Of a DNA stretch of 64,000 bases, positions 50,231 to 58,929 are shown in pieces. The translations under genes were made by a program, and so were the position numbers. Position 1 is the stretch's first letter, and each line of letters opens with the position of its first letter. Origin of the DNA: JANQPX01 sp041398025 (GTDB taxonomy: Bacteria > Pseudomonadota > Alphaproteobacteria > Geminicoccales > Geminicoccaceae); NCBI GenBank assembly GCA_041398025.1, contig JAWKVM010000009.1, positions 162,258 to 226,257 of the forward strand. The letters are read 5' to 3'. The notes under the pieces are model-generated. The model saw nothing but the letters and a program-made list of their open reading frames with translations. It was not told where the DNA came from and did not search any database.

Positions 50231-51244
50231 CTAGGCCGCGGACATATCCGCCTGGGCGGGAGTAGGCGTGGACGAGCGCGGCCTCGCCGGGCTGAGCAGG
50301 AGGGCTCCGGAGCGCTCGGTCAGCGGAAAGCAGAACTGATCAGGATGCCGGCCGACATGGGCTTCGAGCCTCGGCACATAGTCGTCGAGCAGGGCGTCGA
50401 TCCGCTCGGCGCGGCAGGCGCCCGACGGCTGATGCAGAGCCGAGCCGACGAAGGTCGTGACGTCGCCGTCGGCCTGCCGGAGCGAGAAGACCGGGAGCAC
50501 CGGGGCGTCGTTCTCGCAGGCGAAGTTGAGACCGCCGGTCGCGATGTGGATGCGGCCGTCGAGGAAGGGCCTGGTGGCGACCTGGCGGCCGAGTGGGGTC
50601 ACCGTGATCATGACCGGGCGATTGCACTTCAGACGATCGCGCACGGCGGCGCTGACCTCCTTGGTGCCGCTGCCGCTGAACACCAGACGCTCGTGCAGGA
50701 AGCGCTCTTCGACCGAAGTGTAGAGAGGGTTGAGCCAGCGCCTGGCGAAGCGGCTTTCGGCGAAGCCGTGGGTGTCCTTGCTGACATGGCTGAGCGCGTA
50801 GCCGGCCTCCGCCAGGGCCGCTTTCGCCATGAGGTCCTTGTAAGCGAAGGTTGCCGTGAACAGGACGACGCCCCGCCCGCCCTCGAGCGCCAGGTCGACA
50901 TGCTCGCGGCCGATCAGGCGGGTGCCGGGCCGCCAGCTCCGGCGCCAGCGGCAGGCGAGGATCTGCATCCAGCTCAGATATTTATGCGCGAGCACGCTCG
51001 GCCAGTAGACCTCGTCCGCCCAGCCTGCCGGCCGGTCGCCGGCGACCACGGCGATCGTGGCACGCTCCTCCGGCGACAGCGGCCCGCGTTTCGCTGCGCG
51101 CAGCCGGGCGAGGTGCTCGGCAACATCCGGCCAGCGTCTCGGGGGGAGCGCCAGGGCGGCTGCCGCCAACGCCGAGATCAGACCGGCGAGCGCAGCATCC
51201 CTGGGGCTGAAAGACAACGCATCCTCATCGTGCAGAACAGGCAC
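50231..51244 (-). CDS. LPLAT-superfamily (LpxL/HtrB-like) protein, catalytic His apparently absent
   Basis: 337 aa. The order of segments follows lysophospholipid/lipid A acyltransferases: LIGREHVDLALEGGRGVVLFTATFAYKDLMAKAALAEAGY, then NPLYTSVEERFLHERLVFSG, then RPVMITVTPLGRQVATRPFLDGR, and a HPDQFCF stretch near the end. Where active enzymes read H-x4-D/E, this one reads TFAYKD, with Thr in place of His. Either it is a non-catalytic homolog or my alignment of this divergent protein is off. The GTG start has no strong RBS. The assignment is by fold pattern and is tentative. Confidence 0.5.
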   Translation of the reverse strand: MPVLHDEDALSFSPRDAALAGLISALAAAALALPPRRWPDVAEHLARLRAAKRGPLSPEERATIAVVAGDRPAGWADEVYWPSVLAHKYLSWMQILACRWRRSWRPGTRLIGREHVDLALEGGRGVVLFTATFAYKDLMAKAALAEAGYALSHVSKDTHGFAESRFARRWLNPLYTSVEERFLHERLVFSGSGTKEVSAAVRDRLKCNRPVMITVTPLGRQVATRPFLDGRIHIATGGLNFACENDAPVLPVFSLRQADGDVTTFVGSALHQPSGACRAERIDALLDDYVPRLEAHVGRHPDQFCFPLTERSGALLLSPARPRSSTPTPAQADMSAA

Positions 51245-51353
51245 TCACTCGCAACGGGTCGATCACCAGGCGTGCACGATGCCGTATCGGGATGAATTTT
51301 TTCTTAAGGCCGGCGGGGAAATCGTCGCCGGTCAGGTCTGTGCCGTCGCGGGC

Positions 51354-52178
51354 TCAGTCGTCGTCGAAAAAGGTCGGCGCGCCGCCGCCGGCGAGCACCA
51401 CGATCTTCCTGTAGGGCAGCCGCAGCCGGGAGAACAGGATGGTCGGCGAGCTCGCGTAGACCGCCTCGTAGCGCCCCTGCATCAGGCCGACGAAGCGCTC
51501 GACGCCGAGCCTCGAGAAATAGTGCATGGGGATGATGATCGACGGCGCGATCTGCTCGATCACCTCGACCATCAGCTCCTGCGCCATGGTGTAGACGCCG
51601 TCGATCGGCACCAGCAGCACGTCGATCTGACCGAGCTCGCGCAGATGCTGCTCGCTCAGGGTATGGTGCAGATGGCCGAGATGGGCGATGCACAGATCGG
51701 CGAGCTCGAACACGAAGATCGAGTTGGAATTGTAGCGCGTGCCGCCGAAGTCCCGGACATTGGTCGGGATGTTGCGCACATGCACGTCCTTGTAGGTGAG
51801 GTCGTGCACGGCGATGCTGCCGTCCTCGCCCCAGCCCTTGAGGACATGGGCGACGCCGGGCTCGACCACGTCGGCGTAGTGGGTGCTGTGGGCGTTGTTC
51901 ATGGTGACGATGTCGGGCGCGAACGGCGCCTTGTGCACGCCGTTGTAGTCGGTCACTGCAGTCGCCCCGCCGGCGCTCTCGATCAGGAAGCTGGAGTGGC
52001 CGAGATAGGTGAGGCGGACATCGCCCTCCTTGGGCAGGGCCGCGGGGATCACCCAGGGTTCCGCCTGCACCATCGGCAGGCACTGCGCGACGCTGCTGCC
52101 GGCGCTCAGAACCGCCAGCAGCCATACTGCCGCAAGCTGCACGCATATCCTCGAAAAACGCCGCCCAGACCCAACCAT
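51354..52178 (-). CDS. Periplasmic MBL-fold metallohydrolase (UlaG-like), altered metal motif
   Basis: 274 aa with signal peptide LAAVWLLAVLSAGSSVAQ. The MBL fold opens RLTYLGHSSFLIESAGGATAVTDY, typical of UlaG-like proteins. The metal motif, usually THxHxDH, reads MNNAHSTHYAD here: two His are kept at changed spacing and the DH pair is lost. Later His residues are in CIAHLGHLHHTLSEQ and IIIPMHYFS. RBS GGGAGGTG precedes the ATG. Substrate unknown. It may be a divergent hydrolase or have lost one metal. Confidence 0.78.
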   Translation of the reverse strand: MVGSGRRFSRICVQLAAVWLLAVLSAGSSVAQCLPMVQAEPWVIPAALPKEGDVRLTYLGHSSFLIESAGGATAVTDYNGVHKAPFAPDIVTMNNAHSTHYADVVEPGVAHVLKGWGEDGSIAVHDLTYKDVHVRNIPTNVRDFGGTRYNSNSIFVFELADLCIAHLGHLHHTLSEQHLRELGQIDVLLVPIDGVYTMAQELMVEVIEQIAPSIIIPMHYFSRLGVERFVGLMQGRYEAVYASSPTILFSRLRLPYRKIVVLAGGGAPTFFDDD

Positions 52179-52251
52179 GCCGTCACCTCCCGCGAGCGAA
52201 GGGGCTCACATCTCGGTCCTCTGCACGCCCATGCCGGCCAGGGGCCGCACA

Positions 52252-54045
52252 TCAACGGCTGAACGCCTCCAGGAACCAGTCGCGGAACGCATCCATGCGC
52301 CTGACCTCGGCGCGTTCGTCCGGATGCATGCCGGGCTTCAGGCCCCATTTGAGGAATGGTTGCAAAAGCTCCGGATTTCCAGTCACGACATGCAACGGCA
52401 CGTCGCGGCTGGCACCTGCCCCGGTCACCAGAGGGGCCGGCTGATGGTCGCCGACGATGATCATCAGCGTGTGGTCGTCGACATAGCGGCCGGCATAGGA
52501 GGCGAGCATGTCGAGCACGTAGCGGACCGATTTTCCGTACTGCTCGCGCACCCTGTCCGGATCGGCCCATACCACATGCGGCGGATCGCCGATCTCGGCC
52601 CATTTCGAGAAGATCGAACCGTCGCCGATGGACGCCCAGTCGCCGACCACCGGCGGGATATGGGTCCAGGGCGCGTGGCTGCTGATCAGGGAGAACTCGG
52701 CGTAGACCGGACGGTCGTGATGCCCCGGCGAGCGCTCGAACTGCTCGAACGCCTCCATGGTGTATTGGTCCGGCATGGTCACCCAGTTGTAGGGGAGGCC
52801 TCGATAGCCCATGTCGGCGGCGGCGTAGATCTGGTCGAATCCGAAATGCGCGCCCTCCGGCCAGGGCATGACGATCGCGGGCTTCATCGCCACCGTGCGG
52901 TGGCCGCTCTTCGCGAACGCCTTGGTGAGGGTCAGGCGATCGGTCGCGATGAAGGCGTTGTAATAGCTCTGATGCTGCAGCCAGAGCCCGCTTTCCAGCG
53001 TGCCGTGGGCGAGCCAGGACTGTCCGCCCATGGTCGGCGAGGTGAGATAGGCCGAGGCGCTCACCAGCCCCGCCTCGCCGAGCGCCTCCGCGAAGTGATC
53101 GAGAGAGGGCTGGCTGAAGCGCCGGAAGCGGTCCTGGTCGAGCACGCTCCGGCCGTAGCTCTCGAAGAACACCAGGAGCACGTCGACATCGTCCAGGACG
53201 GCGAGCAGGCGATCCGGCGGCAGCTCCGGAAACTGATCGACGGCGACCACCTTCTGGAAGCCGTGCAGGGCGGTGAGCATGTGGACGCTTCGATCGACCT
53301 GGTGCCAGATCGTGGTGCTCGCCTGCGCATGGATCAGCCGATCGGTGGCGGTCGCGACCACGCCTCCCGGCAGCCATTTGCCGCCGACATAGCCGAGCAG
53401 CAGAAAAGCGGTGACCGTGAGCGCCACGGGTCGGTAGCGCCGACCCGACGTCACGCGCTGAATCAGGCGCACCGCGCCGAGCGACAGCAGGTAGATCACC
53501 GAGGCGAGCGCGATCTGGACTCCGGTCAGGACCCAGCCGGTCAGGCCCTTGAACGACCCTTTCTGCAGGTCGACGACATTGGCGTAGATACCGAGATCGA
53601 GCAGCGGCGCGAAGGGGCGGCCGAGCACCATGCGCACGCCGAGATCGGTGAGGCAGAGCACCACCAGCAGCAGGGTGACCGCAGCGACCAGATGCCGGAG
53701 CAGGCGAGCCCCCCAGCCCCGCCGAAGGGCCGGGACAAGGGCGATCACGAAGGTCAGAAGCAAAATTTCGAAGGCGATGCCGTCGATGAAGCTGGCATTG
53801 ACCACGATCGCCGCGAGGGCGGGCAGGAGAAGGGCCGGCCAGTTGGTGGTCACGGCCTGGTGGTTCAGGTCCTTGAGGTCGACCGGCAGGTTCCAGAGCA
53901 TCGACAGCCAGAAGATGGCGGCCAGCAGCAAGGCCGGCTTGACCGCCTTTTGCAGCCAGGGCGGCAGCGCCTCGATGCGGCTGCCGACGCCGAGCGGCCG
54001 GGTTGCTGCAGAAGCGAGCTCAGCTCTCGATACGCGCGTAGACAT
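52252..54045 (-). CDS. Sulfatase-fold membrane enzyme (LTA-synthase/phosphoglycerol-transferase family)
   Basis: 597 aa. Five helices occupy residues 30-230 and a periplasmic alkaline-phosphatase-like domain spans about 270-590. The domain starts DDVDVLLVFFESYGRSVLD, where the Glu is the first metal ligand. The expected nucleophile Thr/Ser is in TSPTMGGQSWLAHGTLESGLW. DDHTLMIIVGDHQPAPLV holds the Asp-His pair, and SSHAPW a further His. This is the layout of LTA synthase, OpgB and phosphoethanolamine-transferase relatives. It probably transfers a phospholipid head group to a periplasmic glycan or lipid. It overlaps the upstream FkbM gene by 26 bp. Confidence 0.8.
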   Translation of the reverse strand: MSTRVSRAELASAATRPLGVGSRIEALPPWLQKAVKPALLLAAIFWLSMLWNLPVDLKDLNHQAVTTNWPALLLPALAAIVVNASFIDGIAFEILLLTFVIALVPALRRGWGARLLRHLVAAVTLLLVVLCLTDLGVRMVLGRPFAPLLDLGIYANVVDLQKGSFKGLTGWVLTGVQIALASVIYLLSLGAVRLIQRVTSGRRYRPVALTVTAFLLLGYVGGKWLPGGVVATATDRLIHAQASTTIWHQVDRSVHMLTALHGFQKVVAVDQFPELPPDRLLAVLDDVDVLLVFFESYGRSVLDQDRFRRFSQPSLDHFAEALGEAGLVSASAYLTSPTMGGQSWLAHGTLESGLWLQHQSYYNAFIATDRLTLTKAFAKSGHRTVAMKPAIVMPWPEGAHFGFDQIYAAADMGYRGLPYNWVTMPDQYTMEAFEQFERSPGHHDRPVYAEFSLISSHAPWTHIPPVVGDWASIGDGSIFSKWAEIGDPPHVVWADPDRVREQYGKSVRYVLDMLASYAGRYVDDHTLMIIVGDHQPAPLVTGAGASRDVPLHVVTGNPELLQPFLKWGLKPGMHPDERAEVRRMDAFRDWFLEAFSR

Positions 54046-54802
54046 CGCCGGAGCGACGGCCTCCCTGTTGTTGCAACAACCAGTCCCGCATCCGATCGGC
54101 GGTCTGCCAATCGGTCAGGTCAAACGCCATGCCTTCGCCGAATGAAACGTTGTATCGATAGCGGCCAAGCCTTTCGAGGAGATCGACAGCCTCGATAGCG
54201 ACCTCGATCGCGGCCGGCAGAAACTCAAGAGATAAAGCCTTAATCGGTTGCGAGAGGCCTTTCAAGACCTCGGCCTCGAAACCTTCGACATCGATCTTGC
54301 AGAAATCCGGCAGGCCGTGCGCCGCGATCAGCCGATCGAAGGTGGTCGCCTCGATCTCGACCGGCGCCTTCCAGTCGACCTTCTCGAACCCCCCGCCCCG
54401 ACTGACCTGATCGATCCATGCGCTCGAGAGCGTGGTCACCGTCGGATTGGTCGGATCGACATGCATCGAGGCCACGCCCGGTGACGCGGCGAGCGCGGTC
54501 TCGACCACGGTGATCTCGTCCCGCCCCCCGAACTGCCAGCGCAGGAAGGCGGCGAGATCCGCCTGCGGCTCGATCGCCACCACGCGCGCACCAAGGCTCG
54601 CCCACACCCGGCTCCTGTTGCCGACATGGGCGCCGATGTCGAAGGCGAGCGTGCCGGGGCCGACGAACGGGCGATAGAGGCGCTTCAGCCTGGGCAGGCG
54701 CCAGGGCTGGCCGTAATAGATCACCAGCGAGCGCGCGAGGCCGTAGGCGCGCGGCCATTTGTCCGGCCCGGAGAAGAGGGGTGCAAGTTCTGCTAGGCTC
54801 AT
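54020..54802 (-). CDS. FkbM family methyltransferase
   Basis: 260-aa SAM-dependent methyltransferase. The SAM motif is TLAFDIGAHVGNRSRVWASLGARVVAIEPQ near residues 50-80. The FkbM signature IEATTFDRLIAAHGLPDFCKIDVEGFEAEVLKGLSQ is at about 148-185. FkbM enzymes O-methylate sugars or polyketides, and here a surface-glycan target is likely because the next gene is a periplasmic head-group transferase-like enzyme sharing 26 bp. No signal peptide, so it acts in the cytoplasm. It is divergent from the carbonic-anhydrase gene. Confidence 0.87.
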   Translation of the reverse strand: MSLAELAPLFSGPDKWPRAYGLARSLVIYYGQPWRLPRLKRLYRPFVGPGTLAFDIGAHVGNRSRVWASLGARVVAIEPQADLAAFLRWQFGGRDEITVVETALAASPGVASMHVDPTNPTVTTLSSAWIDQVSRGGGFEKVDWKAPVEIEATTFDRLIAAHGLPDFCKIDVEGFEAEVLKGLSQPIKALSLEFLPAAIEVAIEAVDLLERLGRYRYNVSFGEGMAFDLTDWQTADRMRDWLLQQQGGRRSGDVYARIES

Positions 54803-54865
54803 CGCCGGACCGTCCGGTTCGCTGAAGATCGGGTCATGAAGAATCCGCGGTTATGGAGACAGGCC

Positions 54866-55387
54866 ATGCGCTACGCCCTGGGTGAAGACCGTCCGCAGAC
54901 CGACGGCGATGATGTCTGGATCGCGCCCACGGCGGCGGTCATAGGTAAGGTCAAACTCGCGAAAAAAGCCAGTGTCTGGTGGCATGCGGTGCTGCGCGGC
55001 GACAACGAGCCGATCACCATCGGCGAGGGCACCAACATCCAGGACAGCACGGTGATCCACACCGATCCGGGCTTCCCCGTGGTGATCGGCGACCTGGTCA
55101 CCGTCGGCCATATGGCGATGATCCACGGCTGCACCATCGGCGACGGCGCGCTGATCGGCATCAACGCCGTGGTCCTGAACGGCGCCGTGGTCGGGAAAAA
55201 CTGCCTGATCGGCGCCAAGGCGCTGGTCACCGAGGGCATGGAAATCCCGGACAATTCCCTTGCGGTCGGCGCCCCCGCCAAGGTGATCCGCGCGGTCACG
55301 CCCGAAAACATCAAGCGCATGCAGGACGGCGCCGAGGTCTATATCAGACGCGCCCGTTTCTATCGGGACAAGCTGCGCGAGGCCTGA
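54866..55387 (+). CDS. Gamma carbonic anhydrase family protein
   Basis: 173 aa of left-handed beta-helix hexapeptide repeats (GKVKLAKKASVWWHAVLRGDNEPITIGEGTN onward). The three metal-binding His positions of gamma carbonic anhydrases are visible: the His in VIHTD, then two in GHMAMIHGCTIG. Proteins of this YrdA/PaaY type are often labelled carbonic anhydrase or PaaY-like thioesterase, and activity is seldom verified. The ATG encoding MRYALGED has GGAG about eight bases upstream and is preferred over an ATG ten codons earlier. It stands alone and converges on an M48 protease gene. Confidence 0.87.
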   Translation: MRYALGEDRPQTDGDDVWIAPTAAVIGKVKLAKKASVWWHAVLRGDNEPITIGEGTNIQDSTVIHTDPGFPVVIGDLVTVGHMAMIHGCTIGDGALIGINAVVLNGAVVGKNCLIGAKALVTEGMEIPDNSLAVGAPAKVIRAVTPENIKRMQDGAEVYIRRARFYRDKLREA

Positions 55388-55412
55388 ACGCAGCCCGCGC
55401 CGGGCTTTCCTG

Positions 55413-56165
55413 TCAGCGCGGCCGATAGACCTCGAGCGCCTCCGGCATCAGCCGCTCCAGCTCCTTGATGCGGTTGCCCGGCGACGGATGGGTCGACATC
55501 CATTCGAGCTGCTGGCCGGCGCCCGCCGCCTCCATGTTGCGCCAGAGATCCACGGCCGCGCGCGGGTCGTAGCCGGCCTCCGCCATGTAGATCAGGCCGA
55601 TGTGATCGGCTTCGGATTCCTGCACCCGGCTGTTCGGCAAGGTGAACAGGAACTGCGCCGCCATGGCGGCACCGAGGGTGGTGAATTGGTCCCCGCCCGT
55701 GGCGATGCCGGCAGCCGCGACGCCGCCCTGGGCGAGCATGCCCTGGGACATGCGCTCATTGCCGTGGCGCGCGATCGCATGCGCGACCTCATGGCCCATG
55801 ACCGCGGCCAGCTGGTCGTCGTTCTTCGCCACCTTGAACAGCCCGGTATTGACGCCGACCTTGCCGCCGGGCAGCGCGAACGCGTTGGGATCGTCGTTCT
55901 CGAACAGGGTGAACTCCCAGTCCCAGTCGGGCTTCGGGCTGATCCTGGCAATGCGCGCGCCCACCTCCTTGATGCGCCGATCGAGGGCGCGGTCATTGGA
56001 GACCGGCATCTCCTGCTTCATCTGGCTGTAGGCCTGCAGGCCCAGCTCCTGCACCTGCTGATCGCCGACCAGGATGAGCTGATTTCGGCCGGTGATCGGG
56101 GCCGTCTCGCAGGCGGCCAGCGTCAGGCAGGCAGCGAGGCCGAGTGCGATGGGTTCGAGACGCAT
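55413..56165 (-). CDS. M48 family metalloprotease, lipoprotein
   Basis: About 250 aa from the ATG encoding MRLEPIALGLAACLTLAAC. The last Cys is the lipobox Cys (LAAC), so the protein should be lipid-anchored in the periplasm. The zinc motif HEVAH sits in VMGHEVAHAIARHGNERMSQ and the third ligand is in VQESEADHIGLIYMAEAGYD. The C terminus has EWMSTHPSPGNRIKELERLMPEA. This is the BepA/LoiP type that clears misfolded outer-membrane proteins. An ATG six codons upstream would extend the signal peptide but has no RBS. Confidence 0.88.
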   Translation of the reverse strand: MRLEPIALGLAACLTLAACETAPITGRNQLILVGDQQVQELGLQAYSQMKQEMPVSNDRALDRRIKEVGARIARISPKPDWDWEFTLFENDDPNAFALPGGKVGVNTGLFKVAKNDDQLAAVMGHEVAHAIARHGNERMSQGMLAQGGVAAAGIATGGDQFTTLGAAMAAQFLFTLPNSRVQESEADHIGLIYMAEAGYDPRAAVDLWRNMEAAGAGQQLEWMSTHPSPGNRIKELERLMPEALEVYRPR

Positions 56166-56423
56166 GATCACTGTCCATCCCATTGATCAAATTGAAGTCT
56201 TCGCCAGGAAAGGCTCCATTCCTGGGATCAGAAGTAAGACTTTCCACAGCAAGATCAATCGGCAAGCTGGAAATGATGCCAGCCCCCTCGAAAGGCCGTG
56301 CTCTCGGGGCCACATTGAACCTGTTGCAGCCGGCGGAATCGCCCGAGGGCGAGGGTCGGCCATTGTGGCCGCATTCGCCCTACCCTAGGTTGGCAGGCCA
56401 AGAAATCAGCAAGGATCAGGAGC

Positions 56424-58370
56424 GTGCTTGGCGTCTGCTACTATCCCGAACACTGGCCGGAGGAACGCTGGCCGGAGGATGCCGCGGCCATGGCGGATCT
56501 CGGGATCCGCTTCGTGCGCATCGGCGAGTTCGCCTGGAGCCGCCTTGAGCCCGTGCGCGACCGCTTCGACTGGAGCTGGCTGGACCGCGCCCTCGAGGTC
56601 CTGAACATGGCGGGCCTGCAGGTGGTGCTGGGCACGCCGACGGCGACCCCGCCGAAATGGCTGATCGACCAGCGCCCGGACATCCTCGCCTGGGACGAGA
56701 CCGGCCAGCCCAGACGCTTCGGCGCGCGCCGCCATTACTGCTTCGCCAGCCCGTCCTGGCGCCAGGAGACCGCGCGCATCTGCCTGAAGATCGCGCGCCG
56801 CTACGGCGACCATCCGGCGGTCATCGGCTGGCAGCTGGACAACGAATATGGCTGTCACGACACGGTGCTCTCCTACGCGCCCCATTGCCGCCTCGCCTTC
56901 CAGCGCTGGCTGGAGCGCCGCTACGGCACGATCGAGCGCCTGAACGACGCCTGGGGCACCGTGTTCTGGAGCCAGGAATACAACGATTTCGCCCAGATCG
57001 GCCTGCCCTACCAGACCGTCACCGAGGCGCATCCCGCGCACCGTTTCGACTTCCACCGCTTCTCCTCGGATCAGGTGATCGACTACAACCGCATGCAGGC
57101 CGAGATCGTCCGCCAGCATTCGCCCGAGCGCTTCATCAGCCACAACGCCATGGGGCTGTTTCACGACTACGACCACCGAGCCCTCGCCGGCGATCTCGAC
57201 GTCATCACCTGGGACAGCTACCCGCTCGGGTTCACCGACCAGCGCATGGGCCTGGATGCGGCGACCCGCGCCCGGCTGGCGCGCTCAGGGCATCCGGACG
57301 TCGCCGCCTGGCATCACGACCTCTATCGCGGCACCACGGAGACCGGCCGCTTCTGGGTGATGGAGCAGCAGCCCGGACCGGTGAACTGGGCCGATCACAA
57401 TCCCATCCCCGCCCCCGGCATGGTCCGGCTCTGGACGCTCGAAGCCCTCGCCCACGGCGCCGAGGTGGTCAGCTACTTCCGCTGGCGCCAGCTCCCCTTC
57501 GGCCAGGAGCAGATGCATGCCGGCCTGCTGCGTTCGGACGGCGAGCCCGCCCCGGTGGTCGACGAGATCAAGCGTCTTCGCCAGGAAATCAAGAAGCTCG
57601 ACCTCGAGGCGAAAGCGACGGGTCAGGCCAAGGTCGCCCTGATCGCGGATGACCCCTCGCACTGGATCTACGCCATCCAGCCGCAGGGCAAGAGCTTCGA
57701 TCTGAAGACGCTCAACCTCGCCTTCTACATCGCCTGCCGCCGCCTCGGCCTCGATGTCGACGTGATCCGCCCCGGCGCCGATCTCGCCGGCTACGCGCTG
57801 GTGCTGATCCCGAGCCTGCCCTATGTGACCAAGGCGCTGATCGAGGCGCTCGACGCCTATCAGGGCCACGTGATCGCCGGCCCGCGCTCCGGCGGCAAGA
57901 CGCGCGCCATGCAGACCCCGCCCGACCTTGCCCCCGGCGAGCTGCAGCGCTGGCTGCCGCTCAAGGTCGTCCAGGTGGGCAGCCTGCCGCCGGGTGCCGG
58001 CGGCGAGATGACGTGGCGAGACAAGACCTATCCGCTCGACGTCTGGCAGGAGGACATCCTCTCCGAGCTCGAGCCGGAGGGACATTTCGCCGAGGGCGGC
58101 GGCGCCGTCTATCGCTCGGGCAACTGGCGCTATCTCGCCTTCTGGCCGCATGAGTCCTTTCTGCTGGATTATTTCGAGGCGGTGCTCGACGAGCTTGGCA
58201 TCGACACGCTGCGCCTGCCCGAACCGCTGCGCCTGCGCAGGCGCGGCAATCTCACCTTCGCCTTCAACAGCGGCCCCGAGACCGTCACCGCACCTGCCCC
58301 GAACGGCGCCGACTACGTGCTCGGCGGCCCTGACATCGCGCCGCACGACCTGGCCGTCTGGAAGAGCTGA
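56424..58370 (+). CDS. Beta-galactosidase, glycoside hydrolase family 42
   Basis: 648 aa from a GTG with AGGAG upstream. It opens with the family signature LGVCYYPEHWPEERW and RIGEFAWSRLEP. The acid/base Glu141 is in WQLDNEYGCHD, and the nucleophile Glu314 in WVMEQQPGPVNW, both in the TIM barrel (1-390). Domain B (about 400-590) is the trimerisation domain and the C-terminal beta domain closes the protein. A Cys near residue 106 fits the zinc-site region, but the full Cys cluster of some members is not obvious. No signal peptide, so it acts on imported galactosides. No sugar transporter is adjacent. Confidence 0.9.
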   Translation: MLGVCYYPEHWPEERWPEDAAAMADLGIRFVRIGEFAWSRLEPVRDRFDWSWLDRALEVLNMAGLQVVLGTPTATPPKWLIDQRPDILAWDETGQPRRFGARRHYCFASPSWRQETARICLKIARRYGDHPAVIGWQLDNEYGCHDTVLSYAPHCRLAFQRWLERRYGTIERLNDAWGTVFWSQEYNDFAQIGLPYQTVTEAHPAHRFDFHRFSSDQVIDYNRMQAEIVRQHSPERFISHNAMGLFHDYDHRALAGDLDVITWDSYPLGFTDQRMGLDAATRARLARSGHPDVAAWHHDLYRGTTETGRFWVMEQQPGPVNWADHNPIPAPGMVRLWTLEALAHGAEVVSYFRWRQLPFGQEQMHAGLLRSDGEPAPVVDEIKRLRQEIKKLDLEAKATGQAKVALIADDPSHWIYAIQPQGKSFDLKTLNLAFYIACRRLGLDVDVIRPGADLAGYALVLIPSLPYVTKALIEALDAYQGHVIAGPRSGGKTRAMQTPPDLAPGELQRWLPLKVVQVGSLPPGAGGEMTWRDKTYPLDVWQEDILSELEPEGHFAEGGGAVYRSGNWRYLAFWPHESFLLDYFEAVLDELGIDTLRLPEPLRLRRRGNLTFAFNSGPETVTAPAPNGADYVLGGPDIAPHDLAVWKS

Positions 58371-58383
58371 GCGCCCCCCGGCC

Positions 58384-58740
58384 TCAGCCGACGATCAGAT
58401 CCAGGAGATGGTGGAGACGCTCGCGATCCCGGCTTTCGAGACGGCCGAGAATCAACCGCACCAGCCGCTGCTCGATGGTCATCAGCACGGGCTTGAACGC
58501 CGCGCCGCGGTCCAGCCCCGCCGCCTCGGCCATGAGCACCGCCATCTCGCCGGAACTGGCGTCCGGCCGCGCCTGGGTGACGATCGCCATGGTCAGCACC
58601 TCGGCGCGCTGCTGGTTGTAGGTGCTGGAGCTGATGACGACGCAGGGCTGATGCTCGGCCGCCTGCTGACTGGGCATCACATAGGGCGCCAGAACGATGT
58701 CACCGAAGGAGAAACCCGACCTGTTGTCGAATCCGGCCAT
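58384..58740 (-). CDS. PemK/MazF-like toxin-fold protein, no antitoxin gene seen
   Basis: About 118 aa from the ATG encoding MAGFDNRSG. The MazF-like barrel starts FSFGDIVLAPYVMPSQQAAEHQPCVVISSSTYN and continues LTMAIVTQAR and a C-terminal helix ERLHHLLDLIVG. Active MazF proteins are ribonucleases. The family usually has an antitoxin gene just upstream, and here the 189 bp up to the RpiR gene hold no frame that looks like one. The RBS is poor. It could be a solitary PemK-like protein, a relic, or part of a pair whose antitoxin is too short or unusual for me to see. Confidence 0.6.
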   Translation of the reverse strand: MAGFDNRSGFSFGDIVLAPYVMPSQQAAEHQPCVVISSSTYNQQRAEVLTMAIVTQARPDASSGEMAVLMAEAAGLDRGAAFKPVLMTIEQRLVRLILGRLESRDRERLHHLLDLIVG

Positions 58741-58929
58741 GTCGTTTCTTATGAGTCCTGTTGAGCCGAAACCAAGGCGATCAAGCCACGCCCGCCGTAG
58801 CGAGCGCGGCACCATATCAGCTCGCTTCGATCACGCAATCCGGCAGGAAGGCCGATCATCGAAAAACTGGGGGATGGCCAGGCCCGCGGGCAGCCTGCAG
58901 CCGCGGGACGGCGTCTGGCGCGCGCCGTC

